Below, one piece after another: positions 22,618 to 32,697 of a stretch of 46,407 bases of DNA (the stretch's first letter is position 1; each line of letters begins with the position of its first letter). This DNA is from Rhodospirillales bacterium (GTDB taxonomy: Bacteria; Pseudomonadota; Alphaproteobacteria; Reyranellales; Reyranellaceae). A program made the translations under genes and the position numbers. The notes beneath the pieces are model-generated. The model ran no database searches. It was not told the DNA's origin and worked only from the letters and a program-made list of their open reading frames with translations. The stretch spans positions 1 through 46,407 of the forward strand of contig CANIEC010000018.1 in the NCBI GenBank assembly GCA_947466085.1, read 5' to 3'.

Positions 22618-23351
22618 CAGACCTGTTCCTCGAGCTGACGCGACAGGATGGTGATGAATTCACCGGCGAAGGCCTCGAGCTGCTGGGCGTAGCGCGAGAC
22701 CTGGCCCGACAGGATGTTGTAGGCGGCCGCCGCGGGAATCGCCGCGACCAGGCCGATCGCGGTGGCGAACAGCGCCTCGGAGATGCCGGGCGCCACCACC
22801 GCGAGCGACGTGTTCTTCGACTGCGCGATGTGGCTGAAGCTGTTCATGATGCCCCACACCGTGCCGAACAGGCCGACGAAGGTGGCATTGGCGCCGACGG
22901 TGGCCAGGAAGCCGAGCCGCTTCTCGATCCCCTCCATCTCGCGCTGGATGGTGACGCCCATCACCTGCTCGATGCGCTGGCGGAGTGCCGCGCGCGCCGT
23001 GGCGCTGGAGGCGAGGCCCTTCGAGACGGACCGGCGCCATTCGCGCATCGCTGCCGAGAAAATGCTCGACATCGGATCGTCGGGTTTGGCACCGACCCGG
23101 TCGTAGAGGTCTTCCAGCGATACGCCGGACCAGAAAGTGTCCTCGAAGGCCTGGGCGCTGCGCTTCAGGGAGCGAAGCCGGAGAACCTTCTCGAAAATGA
23201 TCGCCCACGACCAGAACGAGGCCAGCAGGAGCAGGATCATGATGGCCTTGACCACCCAGTCGGCCTGCATGAACAGGCCGTATACGGACATGTCAATTGT
23301 CCCCGTGCCGCCGCCGAGGGGGGCTCCGGCGACCTGCGCAAACGCGTCCAT
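22617..23351 (-). CDS. tolQ: protein TolQ
   Basis: TolQ, 244 residues, the main proton-channel subunit. Three transmembrane helices are seen (first at AIMILLLLASFWSWAIIFEK, then two near the C-terminus), with the conserved block FVGLFGTVWGIMNSF and the channel helix with ATAIGLVAAIPAAAAYN. It is the first of the tolQRAB-pal run and starts 17 bases downstream of ybgC. Confidence 0.97.
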
Positions 23352-23368
23352 TTATGTTCTCCGTTGGT

Positions 23369-23848
23369 TCAAGAGGGTTGTATCCGAATATGGCGTGAGC
23401 GGGGCGATCCACTCACGGCTACCTGGGCCAGGGCAGTCCGCACGAGCGGCGGCAATCGGACAGGCCGGCCGCCCCCGCCCATACAGGCGACGACGAGTTC
23501 GGCTCGAACCAGGATCTCTTCATTGCGGCGCGCATGCTGAATCATGTCAAGCGACGCGCCGCGTAACTCACCACAGCTGGTGACGATCTCGATGGTATCG
23601 TCCAGCCGCGCCGGCTTGAGGTAGTCGATGGCGCAGCGGCGCACGACCCAGTTGATGCCACGCTCCTCGCGCAGCGCCATGTGCTGCTGTCCCAGCAAGC
23701 GGAGCAGTTCCGTCCGGCCCCGTTCGAGGAAGCGCAACCAGTTCGCGTAGTAGACGATCCCCGCGGCATCGGTGTCCTCGTAGTAGACGCGCAGCGGCAA
23801 CACGTGGCTGCCCTCGTCGAGGCGCCCCGAGGTCGGCGCCGGGTTCAT
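23369..23848 (-). CDS. ybgC: Tol-Pal associated acyl-CoA thioesterase YbgC
   Basis: YbgC, 159 residues, a hotdog-fold acyl-CoA/acyl-ACP thioesterase that is nearly always encoded next to tolQRAB. The catalytic Asp lies in [19 protein letters not shown], with the following LERGRTELL typical of the family. The ATG overlaps the ruvB stop by four bases. The C-terminus extends about 20 residues beyond the usual end. Confidence 0.95.
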   Translation of the reverse strand: MNPAPTSGRLDEGSHVLPLRVYYEDTDAAGIVYYANWLRFLERGRTELLRLLGQQHMALREERGINWVVRRCAIDYLKPARLDDTIEIVTSCGELRGASLDMIQHARRNEEILVRAELVVACMGGGGRPVRLPPLVRTALAQVAVSGSPRSRHIRIQPS

Positions 23849-24903
23849 GCGTCCTCCGGCGGGTCACCCGCAGCCAGAAGGTCGAGCTGCTGCTTCTGCC
23901 CCTTGGGCATTGCCAGACCGAGATGGCGATAGCCGGCCTCGGACAACAGGCGGCCGCGCGGTGTGCGCATCAACAGGCCGAGCTGCATCAGATAGGGCTC
24001 GATGACGTCCTCGATCACGTCACGCTGTTCCGCCAGCGCTGCCGCCAGGGTCTCGGCGCCTACCGGCCCGCCGCCGTAATTCTCGGCGATGCAGGCGAGG
24101 TAGCGGCGGTCCATGGCATCGAGCCCCCGCCCGTCAACTTCCAGCCGCGTCAGTGCCGCATCCGCTACCCGGGCATCGACGCCGGCATCGCCGGCAACTG
24201 CCGCGAAATCGCGGACCCGGCGCAGCAGGCGGTTGGCGACGCGCGGCGTCCCGCGTGACCTCTTGGCGATCTCCGCACTGCCATCTGGTGCGAGCGGCAT
24301 CTTGAGCACGCGAGCGGCGCGCTGCACGATCGTCTCGAGTTCGGCCGGTGTGTAGAACACCATGCGCAGCGGTATGCCAAAGCGCTCCCGCAAGGGCCGG
24401 GTCATGAGGCCGGATCGCGTCGTGGCGCCGACCAGGGTGAACGGCGGCAATTCGATGCGCACCGAACGCGCGGCCGGCCCCTCGCCGATCATCAGGTCGA
24501 GTTGGAAATCCTCCATCGCGGGATAGAGGACCTCCTCGATTGCAGGATTGAGACGGTGAATCTCGTCGATGAACAGTACATCGTGCGGCTGTAGATTGGT
24601 GAGCTGCGCCGCGAGGTCGCCGGCCTTCTGGATCACCGGCCCCGAGGTCGCACGAAAGCCCACGCCCATCTCGCGCGCCACGATCTGCGCCATCGTCGTC
24701 TTGCCGAGGCCCGGAGGTCCATGCAGCAGGACGTGGTCTAGCGCCTCGCCGCGCCCCTTGGCGGCGGCGATGAAGATCTTGAGGTTTTCGCGGACCTGCT
24801 TCTGGCCGATGAAGTCGTCGAGCGTCTGCGGACGCAGCGCCAGTTCGGCGGCGTCTTCCTCGGAGCGCTTGCCCGTGACCAGGCGTTCGGGCGCGGCATT
24901 CAT
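23845..24903 (-). CDS. ruvB: Holliday junction branch migration ATPase RuvB
   Basis: RuvB, 352 residues, the AAA+ motor that drives branch migration with RuvA. The N-terminal [19 protein letters not shown] is diagnostic, Walker A GPPGLGKT is at residues 62-69 and Walker B is in [16 protein letters not shown]. The C-terminal winged helix ([17 protein letters not shown]) is complete. The ATG overlaps the ruvA stop by four bases. Confidence 0.98.
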   Translation of the reverse strand: MNAAPERLVTGKRSEEDAAELALRPQTLDDFIGQKQVRENLKIFIAAAKGRGEALDHVLLHGPPGLGKTTMAQIVAREMGVGFRATSGPVIQKAGDLAAQLTNLQPHDVLFIDEIHRLNPAIEEVLYPAMEDFQLDLMIGEGPAARSVRIELPPFTLVGATTRSGLMTRPLRERFGIPLRMVFYTPAELETIVQRAARVLKMPLAPDGSAEIAKRSRGTPRVANRLLRRVRDFAAVAGDAGVDARVADAALTRLEVDGRGLDAMDRRYLACIAENYGGGPVGAETLAAALAEQRDVIEDVIEPYLMQLGLLMRTPRGRLLSEAGYRHLGLAMPKGQKQQLDLLAAGDPPEDA

Positions 24904-25514
24904 CGCGCAAGCTCCTGCAGGCCGGCGCGGATCACGGCATCAAGCGGGGCCTCGGCGCCGAGCCGCTGGCTGACGCGGGCGACGGCTCCGAAAGCCTCGA
25001 CGCGCTTGTAACCGAGATTGACCAGGGCGGAGACCGCGTCCTCGTTGATCGATCCAGGCGTGCTCGCCGGCGCGCCAGGCCTGCTCGCGGTCGCAGGCGC
25101 GGGGGCTACGCCGAACGCCGCCGCCTTGTCCTTCAACTCCGTGGCGAGGCGCGCGGCGAGCTTCGGCCCGACCCCGGGCGGTCGGCTCAGGGTTGCGCGA
25201 TCCTGCGCCGCGATCGCGCGGGCGATCTCGTCGGGCGACAGGGTCGACAGGATCGACAGCGCCACGCGGGCACCGACCCCCTGCACGGTTGTCAGGATGC
25301 GGAACCAGTCGCGCTCCCCCGTCTCCAGGAAGCCGTAGAGCGCAATGGCGTCCTCGCGCACGATCGTCTCGACCAGCATGGTCGCCGCTCCGCCGACGGA
25401 AAGGTCGCGCAAGGTGCGGGCCGAGGCCGAGACGAGATAGCCGACGCCGCCGACATCGATGACGGCGCTGTCGGTGTCGACCGAGTCGACGAGGCCCTTC
25501 AGCTTGGCGATCAC
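24900..25514 (-). CDS. ruvA: Holliday junction DNA helicase subunit RuvA, GTG start
   Basis: RuvA, 204 residues, binds four-way junctions and loads RuvB. The N-terminus ([20 protein letters not shown]) is an OB fold, followed by two helix-hairpin-helix motifs ([13 protein letters not shown] and [16 protein letters not shown]), a Pro/Ala linker and the RuvB-binding domain ([16 protein letters not shown]). The start is GTG at 25514, overlapping the ruvC stop (GTGA). Confidence 0.97.
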   Translation of the reverse strand: MIAKLKGLVDSVDTDSAVIDVGGVGYLVSASARTLRDLSVGGAATMLVETIVREDAIALYGFLETGERDWFRILTTVQGVGARVALSILSTLSPDEIARAIAAQDRATLSRPPGVGPKLAARLATELKDKAAAFGVAPAPATASRPGAPASTPGSINEDAVSALVNLGYKRVEAFGAVARVSQRLGAEAPLDAVIRAGLQELAR

Positions 25515-26002
25515 AGCGCGGCCTCGATGCGTCGCGCCGTGGCGCGGTGATGGGCGTGGCAGATCGCGACCGCCAGCGCATCGGCGGCGTCCTGCTTGGC
25601 ATCGACGCCCGGCAGTAGCCGTCCGACCATCATGGCGATCTGGTTCTTGTCGGCGTGGCCCGCCCCGACCACCGACTTCTTCACCAAATTGGTCGAGTAC
25701 TCGAAAACCGGCAGGCCGGCGCGGGCCGGCGCCAGCATGACGACGCCGCGCGCCTGACCGAGCTTCAGGGTGGAACCCGGGTTGACGTTCACGAAGGTCT
25801 CCTCGACCGCGGCCTCGACCGGCCGCTGCGCTTCGACGACGCCGGCGACGCCCTCGAACAGTTCCCTCAGCCGCTCGGCCAGCGTGCCCGACGTCGCGAC
25901 CTTGACGACTCCGTGCGCCACATGGCGCAGCCGGTTGCCCTCGACCTCGATCACGCCCCAGCCGGTCAACCGCAGGCCGGGATCGAGGCCGATCAGTCTC
26001 AT
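25511..26002 (-). CDS. ruvC: crossover junction endodeoxyribonuclease RuvC
   Basis: RuvC, 163 residues, resolves Holliday junctions by paired nicks. The RNase H-like active site shows Asp7 in [15 protein letters not shown], Glu in [13 protein letters not shown], and the C-terminal Asp pair in [14 protein letters not shown]. ruvC, ruvA and ruvB overlap each other by four bases each, so the three products are probably made in a coupled way. The gene starts 10 bases after yebC. Confidence 0.97.
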   Translation of the reverse strand: MRLIGLDPGLRLTGWGVIEVEGNRLRHVAHGVVKVATSGTLAERLRELFEGVAGVVEAQRPVEAAVEETFVNVNPGSTLKLGQARGVVMLAPARAGLPVFEYSTNLVKKSVVGAGHADKNQIAMMVGRLLPGVDAKQDAADALAVAICHAHHRATARRIEAAL

Positions 26003-26012
26003 CCTGCCCGGC

Positions 26013-26771
26013 TCAGGCCGCGAACTTCGCCAGAGCGTCGTCCGACACCTCGAAGTTGGCGTAGACGTTCTGGACGTCGTCGTTGTCTTCCAGGGCCGCG
26101 ATGAGGTCGAGCAGGGTCTGCACCATCTCGCCTTCGATCGGCGTGCCGGTCTTGGGACGCCAGGTCAGCTTGGCCACGCTGGGCTGGCCCAGCGACTTCT
26201 CAAGCGCCTCGCGCACCACGTTGAAACTGTCCTGGGCGCAATAGATTTCGTGGACCGCGCCCTCGCCCTCGCCGCTCACCACGTCATCGGCGCCGGCTTC
26301 GATCGCCTTTTCCAGCACCTCGTCGGCGCTGCCGACGGACAGCGGGAAGCGGAACTCGCCCAGCCGGTCGAACATGAACGACACGCTGTTGGATTCCCCC
26401 AGGTTGCCGCCGTGCTTGGAGAAGCTCGACCGGACCTCGCCGGCCGTACGGTTGCGGTTGTTCGTGAGCGCCTCGACGATCACGGCGACGCCGGCCGGGC
26501 CGTAGCCTTCGTAGCGCACCTCATCGTAGTTCGCGTCCGCATCCGGCCCCGAGCCGCGCTTGATCGCGCGATCGATCGTGTCGCGGGTCATGTTGGCGTC
26601 GCGCGCGGCGATCACGGCCGCCCGCAGACGCGGATTAGACGCCGGATCGGCGGCACCCAACCGGGCCGCCGTCGTGATCTCGCGGATCAGCTTGGTGAAG
26701 ATCTTGGCCCGCACGGCGTCCTGACGCCCTTTGCGGTGCATGATGTTCTTGAACTGGGAATGCCCCGCCAT
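26013..26771 (-). CDS. yebC: YebC/PmpR family DNA-binding regulatory protein
   Basis: A 252-residue member of the YebC/TACO1 family, with [19 protein letters not shown] at the N-terminus, [15 protein letters not shown] and a [20 protein letters not shown] block. Family members act as transcription regulators or, as shown for some, help ribosomes through proline stretches. I used the ATG at 26771, the family N-terminus, rather than the TTG three codons upstream. It is the first gene of the leftward yebC-ruvCAB-tol run. Its promoter should lie in the short gap before the terminator at 26866. Confidence 0.96.
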   Translation of the reverse strand: MAGHSQFKNIMHRKGRQDAVRAKIFTKLIREITTAARLGAADPASNPRLRAAVIAARDANMTRDTIDRAIKRGSGPDADANYDEVRYEGYGPAGVAVIVEALTNNRNRTAGEVRSSFSKHGGNLGESNSVSFMFDRLGEFRFPLSVGSADEVLEKAIEAGADDVVSGEGEGAVHEIYCAQDSFNVVREALEKSLGQPSVAKLTWRPKTGTPIEGEMVQTLLDLIAALEDNDDVQNVYANFEVSDDALAKFAA

Positions 26772-26865
26772 CGCCAACAACCAGATTAGGTAACCGGAAG
26801 AGGCGGCTATACCACTTCTCGTGGGTTTTGGCAGGCTGGAGACGCTTTCTGAGGCGCTCGGGACA

Positions 26866-26892
26866 AAAAAAGGCGGGGGCCGAAGCCCCCGC
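26866..26892 (-). terminator. intrinsic terminator, second of a tandem pair
   Basis: A perfect 8-bp GC stem (GCGGGGGC at 26873-26880, loop CGAA, GCCCCCGC at 26885-26892). On the minus strand it is followed by a run of seven T at 26866-26872. It backs up the terminator immediately upstream and insulates yebC from the ymdB-type transcript. Confidence 0.85.
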
Positions 26893-26920
26893 TAAAAAAC
26901 GTCGGAACCTTGATTCCGAC
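26893..26920 (-). terminator. intrinsic terminator, first of a tandem pair
   Basis: A 7-bp stem GTCGGAA/TTCCGAC (26901-26907 with 26914-26920) followed on the minus strand by G and six T (26894-26900). It lies about 150 bases after the YmdB-type stop codon, further than usual. Confidence 0.75.
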
Positions 26921-27072
26921 GCCCCCTCTAACCTTGAAGACAGTGCGCCAATCCGGCGAAAAACCGTTTAACATCAAAAGGATGCCGGTTTTTCCCCAGG
27001 CCGTCAACGACCCTCTTCCAGGCACCGCTAATAGGTGTGCGAGGCGTCGGTGGGATACAAGATGCGGGAAAG
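26921..27072 (-). other. 152-bp noncoding stretch before the terminators; possible small RNA or long 3' UTR
   Basis: On the minus strand this stretch lies between the stop of the YmdB-type gene and the tandem terminators. It contains a perfect 9-bp inverted repeat (GAAAAACCG at 26958-26966 and CGGTTTTTC at 26986-26994). The short open frames across it have no ribosome site and read into the terminators. It could be a 3'-UTR-derived small RNA, or only a long untranslated tail. Confidence 0.3.
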
Positions 27073-27879
27073 TCAGGCGGCGGGGGCCAGCCGGCCGCCG
27101 ACCCTGACCGGCCGGATCGACTTCGCCAGCCCGGTTTTGTCGTCGGTTTCGACAACCGCCGCGCACAAGGTCCCCTCGCCCTCGGCCGGCGACAGGCGCT
27201 CGCCCGGCATTTTCCGGATGAATCGCTGCATCGCGACCTCCTTCTTCATGCCGATCACGCTGTCATAGTCGCCGCACATGCCGACATCGGTCTGGTAGGC
27301 GGTCCCGCCGGGCAGCACCCAGCCATCGGCCGTGGGGACATGGCTATGGGTGCCCAGCACAGCCGACACGCGGCCATCGCAATAGTGGCCGATCGACTGC
27401 TTCTCGCTGGTGGCCTCGCCATGGACGTCGACCAGGATCAGGTTGGCGGTGCCGCCCAGTGCATACTTCGACAGTTCGGCGTCGAGCCCACGAAACGGGT
27501 CGTCGAGCGCGTCCATGAACAGGCGGCACATCACGTTGATCACCACGATCTTCTGGCCGCGCGGCGTCTGGAACAGGTTGGCGCCCCATCCCGGCGTACC
27601 GGGCGGAAAATTGATCGGCCGCAACAGGCGTTTATCCTGTGCGATGTAGGGGATGATCTCGCGCTGGTCCCAGGCGTGGTTGCCGGTGGTGATGCAGTCG
27701 ACGCCCGCCTCGTGCAACTCGGCGCAGATCTTGGCGGTGATACCGAAACCGGCCGCCGCGTTCTCGCCGTTCACCACAACGAAATCGAGCCCGAGTTCGC
27801 GGCGCAGCCGCGGCACTTCCCTGACGACCGCGTCGCGGCCGGCGCGGCCGACAATGTCGCCGCAAAACATGATTTTCAT
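27073..27879 (-). CDS. TIGR00282/YmdB family metallophosphoesterase
   Basis: A 268-residue calcineurin-like phosphoesterase of the YmdB type (in Bacillus a 2',3'-cAMP phosphodiesterase that affects biofilm and motility decisions). The five metal-binding blocks are visible: FCGDIVGRAGR, VNGENAAAG, TTGNHAWD, DVHGEATSEK and GTHSHVPTAD. Length and order match the family. It starts 3 bases after the cyclo-ligase gene, so the two are one transcription unit. Confidence 0.94.
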   Translation of the reverse strand: MKIMFCGDIVGRAGRDAVVREVPRLRRELGLDFVVVNGENAAAGFGITAKICAELHEAGVDCITTGNHAWDQREIIPYIAQDKRLLRPINFPPGTPGWGANLFQTPRGQKIVVINVMCRLFMDALDDPFRGLDAELSKYALGGTANLILVDVHGEATSEKQSIGHYCDGRVSAVLGTHSHVPTADGWVLPGGTAYQTDVGMCGDYDSVIGMKKEVAMQRFIRKMPGERLSPAEGEGTLCAAVVETDDKTGLAKSIRPVRVGGRLAPAA

Positions 27880-27882
27880 GCG

Positions 27883-28458
27883 TCAGACAAAGGCGCAAGC
27901 GCGACGGTCGGTCAACAGCCAATCGAGTCGCTGGTCGTCGGCGCCGTGCGGTACGTCCGGAACGAGCTGGAGATCGAAGCCGACGCCGATTGCCGTCACC
28001 TTGCGCCGCCGGCGCAGGTCTTCGAGCGTGCGATCGTAGAAGCCGCCGCCATAGCCCAGTCGCCAGCCCTCTTCGTCGCAGGCCAGCAATGGCACCAGCA
28101 GGACGTCGGGCTCGAGCGTCTCGCACCCGGCCGAGGGCTGCAACGTGCCGAAAACGCCGAATTCCAGCGGATCGCCGGGTTGCCAGGCGCGGAACGACAG
28201 CCGTTGGCCGCGGCCGTGCACGACCGGCAGGGCCAACCGGCATCCCTCCCCGTGCAGATGGGTCATCAGCGGCCGGATATCGATCTCGTCCTTGATCGGC
28301 CAGAAGCCGGAGACGACGGCGGGCACCTCAACGGGGCATTCCAGCTGGTAGATGTCGAGCAGTCCGGCGGCCGCGTCGCGGCGCTGGTCCTCGCCAAGGC
28401 CTTGCCGTCGGATCATCATGGCGGCGCGAAGCGCTCGTTTGCGGTCGATCAGGGTCAT
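27883..28458 (-). CDS. ygfA: 5-formyltetrahydrofolate cyclo-ligase
   Basis: A 191-residue enzyme that converts 5-formyl-THF to 5,10-methenyl-THF with ATP. An N-terminal basic segment (MTLIDRKRALRAAMMIRRQG) precedes the folate domain. The signature loop is RLGYGGGFYDRTLEDL. The ATG at 28458 was chosen as the family start; a GTG at 28491 would add 11 residues. Downstream position next to 6S RNA and zapA is the conserved ssrS-ygfA arrangement, in which this gene is known to be co-transcribed with 6S RNA in E. coli. Confidence 0.93.
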   Translation of the reverse strand: MTLIDRKRALRAAMMIRRQGLGEDQRRDAAAGLLDIYQLECPVEVPAVVSGFWPIKDEIDIRPLMTHLHGEGCRLALPVVHGRGQRLSFRAWQPGDPLEFGVFGTLQPSAGCETLEPDVLLVPLLACDEEGWRLGYGGGFYDRTLEDLRRRRKVTAIGVGFDLQLVPDVPHGADDQRLDWLLTDRRACAFV

Positions 28459-28507
28459 TCCGGCAAAAGAAGCAAAGTGGGGCGGCTCCACGATGGGCCG
28501 TGGCTCG

Positions 28508-28688
28508 TAGAACCTCCAAGGCCTGCGTAAGCAGGTGGGCGTCGTGTGGCCTAGACCAAGGTCAGAGCCAGGAACAACTCCCAGGAGTTCTTATTGGCCC
28601 CGGGGTTTTAAGCGGGCCACGCACCGCGCAGAATTCCGCCCCACGTCCAATGTAGGGACTCGGAGCACCCGTCGCAATGAGAGGGCAC
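28508..28688 (-). ncRNA. ssrS: 6S RNA
   Basis: The 276-base gap between zapA and the cyclo-ligase gene has no gene, and this is where 6S RNA lies in many proteobacteria. On the minus strand the sequence shows a 3' hairpin CCTGC-TTAC-GCAGG (28521-28534), an apical hairpin AACTCCTGGGAGTT (28576-28589), a CTTAAAAC stretch shared with E. coli 6S RNA, and a GGGTG/CGCCC pairing between the two sides. 6S RNA binds sigma-70 RNA polymerase and acts as a promoter mimic in stationary phase. The ends are approximate; I could not fold it. Confidence 0.7.
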
Positions 28689-28734
28689 CATGCGGCTGCA
28701 GATCCCTCGCTTCGCTCGGGGTGTCAGGATCCGC

Positions 28735-29067
28735 CTACGCGGCTCCAGACACCTTCTTCGACATCTTGTCGACGCGGGCGGTGATCAGCTCCTCGAGCGC
28801 GGTGGCCAAGGTATCCGCGCTGTCCGTTGCGGTGACGCGCGCATTCTCCGCAGCCTTGGCGACACCGCGCGCCTCGCGGCTCTCCTCCGCCAGCAGCAGC
28901 GAAGCGAACACCAGCAGCTTGAATTCCGGCGTGCCGGGGAGCTGGCGGCGCAGTTCGCTGACCTTGCCGTCGACATAGGTGGCCAATTCCTGGACACGCG
29001 CTTCCTCGCCTTCGCCACAAGCGAGTTCGTAGGTACGACCGGCGATCTGAACCGAAACCTGCGGCAT
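28735..29067 (-). CDS. zapA: cell division protein ZapA
   Basis: A 110-residue ZapA-type protein that bundles FtsZ filaments. The N-terminal domain begins MPQVSVQIAGRTYELACGEG, followed by ELATYVDGKVSEL and a long helix (FKLLVFASLLLAEESREA) for dimer and tetramer formation. AGGAG lies about 8 bases upstream of the ATG at 29067. It sits between the DUF4164-like gene and 6S RNA, a common alphaproteobacterial order. Confidence 0.93.
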   Translation of the reverse strand: MPQVSVQIAGRTYELACGEGEEARVQELATYVDGKVSELRRQLPGTPEFKLLVFASLLLAEESREARGVAKAAENARVTATDSADTLATALEELITARVDKMSKKVSGAA

Positions 29068-29177
29068 TTTCCGCTTCTCCTGTTTTATTGCGCCTTGTTC
29101 GGCGTCTGAGGGGTCCTGAAGTGTGCCACGTCGCATCCTGCGACGCACGCCCGGGACTGGGGAAAGAAGGAGATCCG

Positions 29178-29411
29178 TCAGGACTGATCGGCGGCCAGCA
29201 GGGACCGGATGTATTCCATCGCGCGCTCGAGACGACCTTCGACCTCGGTCGCCACCCGCTTCAGCTCCTGATGCTCGCTTTCGACCTTGGCGAGACGGGC
29301 GGCGAGTTCGTCGGAACGCTCCCGCTCGACCCGCAGACGCTCGTCGACCATCGATTCGAGACGGCTCAGCGCGCTGTCCACTCGGTCCGTTACGCTGGCT
29401 GCCTTGGACAT
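29178..29411 (-). CDS. DUF4164-like coiled-coil protein
   Basis: A 77-residue protein that is almost entirely a coiled coil (SALSRLESMVDERLRVERER and a further 30 residues of heptads ending EYIRSLLAADQS). Small proteins of this kind, DUF4164, are usually encoded just upstream of zapA in alphaproteobacteria, so a role connected to division or ZapA is inferred from context only. The ATG at 29411 has GGGGG upstream. It is divergent from transketolase. Confidence 0.8.
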   Translation of the reverse strand: MSKAASVTDRVDSALSRLESMVDERLRVERERSDELAARLAKVESEHQELKRVATEVEGRLERAMEYIRSLLAADQS

Positions 29412-29495
29412 TATTCCCCCGACAGCGGATCGCCGTTGGTCACCCGGCTGAATCTGCTCCATCGGGCGAGATTAAGTGGTGTGCCTGTGAGCGGT

Positions 29496-29573
29496 CAACA
29501 TCTGGGCCCTGTGGAGGGCAAATGCCCGCAAGATGTTGGCTTTGCCCGAGTTTTTGCGCATTGACGGGCAAAG
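29496..29573 (+). promoter_or_regulatory. two adjacent inverted repeats upstream of transketolase
   Basis: CAACATCT (29496-29503) pairs with AGATGTTG (29531-29538), enclosing the small palindrome GGGCAAATGCCC at 29516-29527. Directly after it CTTTGCCCG (29540-29548) pairs with CGGGCAAAG (29565-29573). They end about 54 bases before the transketolase start and could be leader-RNA hairpins or operator half-sites. Function not known. Confidence 0.4.
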
Positions 29574-29626
29574 GGGTGGTCGTCATGTTGCGCGCCATCC
29601 GAAAACCCATACGGCACAAGCATAAA

Positions 29627-31615
29627 ATGACCGATCAAACCGCTGCCCCGCGCGACATGGCGAACGCCATCAGGGCCTTGGCCATGGACGCCGTGCAGCT
29701 GGCGGATTCGGGGCATCCCGGCATGCCGATGGGCATGGCCGACGTGGCCACGGTCCTGTTCTCCAAGTTCCTGAAGTTCGATGCCTCGGAGCCCAACTGG
29801 CCCGATCGCGACCGCTTCATCCTGTCCGCCGGCCACGGCTCGATGCTGCTCTATTCGCTGCTGCATCTCACCGGCTATGCCGACATGACCCTCGACGAGC
29901 TGAAGAAGTTCCGCCAGCTCGGTGCCCGCACCGCGGGTCATCCCGAATATGGCCATGCGAGCGGCATCGAGACGACCACCGGCCCGCTGGGCCAGGGCCT
30001 CGGCAACTCGGTCGGCTTCGCCCTCGCCGAGCGCATCCTCGCCGAACGGTTCGGCCGCGACGTGGTCGACCACTACACCTACGTGATCGCGGGTGACGGT
30101 TGCCTGATGGAAGGTGTCGGCCAGGAGGCGATCACGCTGGCCGGCCACCTCGGCCTCGGTCGCCTGATCGTGCTGTTCGACGACAACGGCATCTCGATCG
30201 ACGGCCCGACCTCGCTGTCGACCTCCGAGGATCACAAGAAGCGCTTCGCTGCCGCGGGCTGGCACGTGCTCGCCGTCGACGGACACGATGCCGAGGCCGT
30301 CACGCGCGCCATCCGCAAGGCGCGCAACGTTACCGACAAGCCATCGCTGATCGCCTGCAAGACGGTGATCGGTTACGGCGCGCCGACCAAGGCCGGCACT
30401 GCCGCCACGCACGGCTCGCCGCTGGGCAAGGACGAGATCGCCGGCGCCCGCGCCAAGCTCGGCTGGAACCATGGTCCGTTCGACATCCCCGAGGCGGTGT
30501 TCTCCGCCTGGCGCAAGATCGGCGCCCGCGGCAAGTCGGCCCGCCGCAAGTGGAACAAGAACCTCGCCGTCATGGCGCCCGAGGATCGCGCCGAGTTCGA
30601 CCGCCGCCAGAAGGGCGACATCCCGCCCGCCGTTGGCGAGGCGATTGCCACGTTCAAGGCGAAGATGGCCGTCGAGAAGCCCTCCTGGGCCACCCGCAAG
30701 TCGAGCCAGGAGGCGCTCGAGGTCATCAATCCGGTGTTGCCCGACACGGTCGGCGGCTCAGCCGACCTGACCGGCTCGAACAACACCAAGACCGCGACGC
30801 TGAAGGGCGCCTCGCGCGCCGATACCGCCGGCCGCTACATCTATTACGGCATCCGCGAGCATGCGATGGCGGCGGCGATGAACGGCATGGCGCTGCATGG
30901 CGGCGTCATTCCCTACGGCGGCACCTTCATGGTCTTCACCGACTATTGCCGGCCCTCGATCCGTCTCTCGGCCCTCATGGGCGTGCGGGTCATCTACGTG
31001 ATGACGCACGACTCGATCGGCCTCGGCGAAGACGGCCCGACCCATCAGCCGGTCGAGCACCTGCCGGCCCTGCGCGCCATTCCCAACCTGCAGGTGCTGC
31101 GTCCCGCCGACGCCATCGAGACGGCCGAATGCTGGCAGATCGCACTGGAATCCAGGCACGTGCCGAGCGTGCTCGCGCTCACCCGCCAGAACCTGCCGAC
31201 CGTGCGCGGCGCCGGTGATGAGAACCTGTGCGCCAAGGGCGCCTACATCCTCGCCGGCGAAGAGACTGCCCCGATCCGCCTGATCGCATCAGGCTCGGAA
31301 GTGCAGCTTGCCCTTGCCGCCCGTGATCTCCTCGCCAAGGACGGGCTCGCCGCCGCGGTCGTCTCGATGCCGTCGTGGGAGTTGTTCGCGGCGCAGGAAG
31401 ACACATATCGCACCAGGGTCATGGGCGGCGACGGCACGGTCCGCGTCGCCTGCGAGGCCGCGACCGGCTTCGGCTGGGAGCGCTGGCTCGGATCGAAGGG
31501 CGCGTTCGTGGGCATGAAGGGCTTTGGCGCTTCGGCCAAGGCCGCGGAACTCTACAAGCATTTCGGCATTACGGCCGAAGCGATCGCACAAGCGGCGCGC
31601 CGGCTGGCGCAATAA
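29627..31615 (+). CDS. tkt: transketolase
   Basis: A 662-residue thiamine-diphosphate enzyme that moves two-carbon units between sugar phosphates in the pentose phosphate (or Calvin) pathway. The N-terminus is [21 protein letters not shown]. The diphosphate-Mg site is [13 protein letters not shown], with the active-site block [18 protein letters not shown]. The pyrimidine-domain part carries [20 protein letters not shown] and [18 protein letters not shown] chose the ATG at 29627 as the family start. An ATG at 29585 with AGGGG upstream would add 14 basic residues. The gap to gap is 13 bases, so they form one operon. Confidence 0.97.
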   Translation: MTDQTAAPRDMANAIRALAMDAVQLADSGHPGMPMGMADVATVLFSKFLKFDASEPNWPDRDRFILSAGHGSMLLYSLLHLTGYADMTLDELKKFRQLGARTAGHPEYGHASGIETTTGPLGQGLGNSVGFALAERILAERFGRDVVDHYTYVIAGDGCLMEGVGQEAITLAGHLGLGRLIVLFDDNGISIDGPTSLSTSEDHKKRFAAAGWHVLAVDGHDAEAVTRAIRKARNVTDKPSLIACKTVIGYGAPTKAGTAATHGSPLGKDEIAGARAKLGWNHGPFDIPEAVFSAWRKIGARGKSARRKWNKNLAVMAPEDRAEFDRRQKGDIPPAVGEAIATFKAKMAVEKPSWATRKSSQEALEVINPVLPDTVGGSADLTGSNNTKTATLKGASRADTAGRYIYYGIREHAMAAAMNGMALHGGVIPYGGTFMVFTDYCRPSIRLSALMGVRVIYVMTHDSIGLGEDGPTHQPVEHLPALRAIPNLQVLRPADAIETAECWQIALESRHVPSVLALTRQNLPTVRGAGDENLCAKGAYILAGEETAPIRLIASGSEVQLALAARDLLAKDGLAAAVVSMPSWELFAAQEDTYRTRVMGGDGTVRVACEAATGFGWERWLGSKGAFVGMKGFGASAKAAELYKHFGITAEAIAQAARRLAQ

Positions 31616-31628
31616 CGGAGGGAAGAAG

Positions 31629-32636
<1,008 letters not shown>

Positions 32637-32660
32637 TCCAGCCACTCCGCGAAGAAACGA

Positions 32661-32689
32661 CGGGCGCCCCTCGGGGCGCCCGTTTTTTT
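32661..32689 (+). terminator. intrinsic terminator after gap
   Basis: A perfect GC-rich inverted repeat (CGGGCGCCCC and GGGGCGCCCG around TC) followed by seven T. It ends the tkt-gap transcript 9 bases before the stop codon of the convergent gntR-type gene. Confidence 0.9.
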
Positions 32690-32697
32690 GCTGGGAG

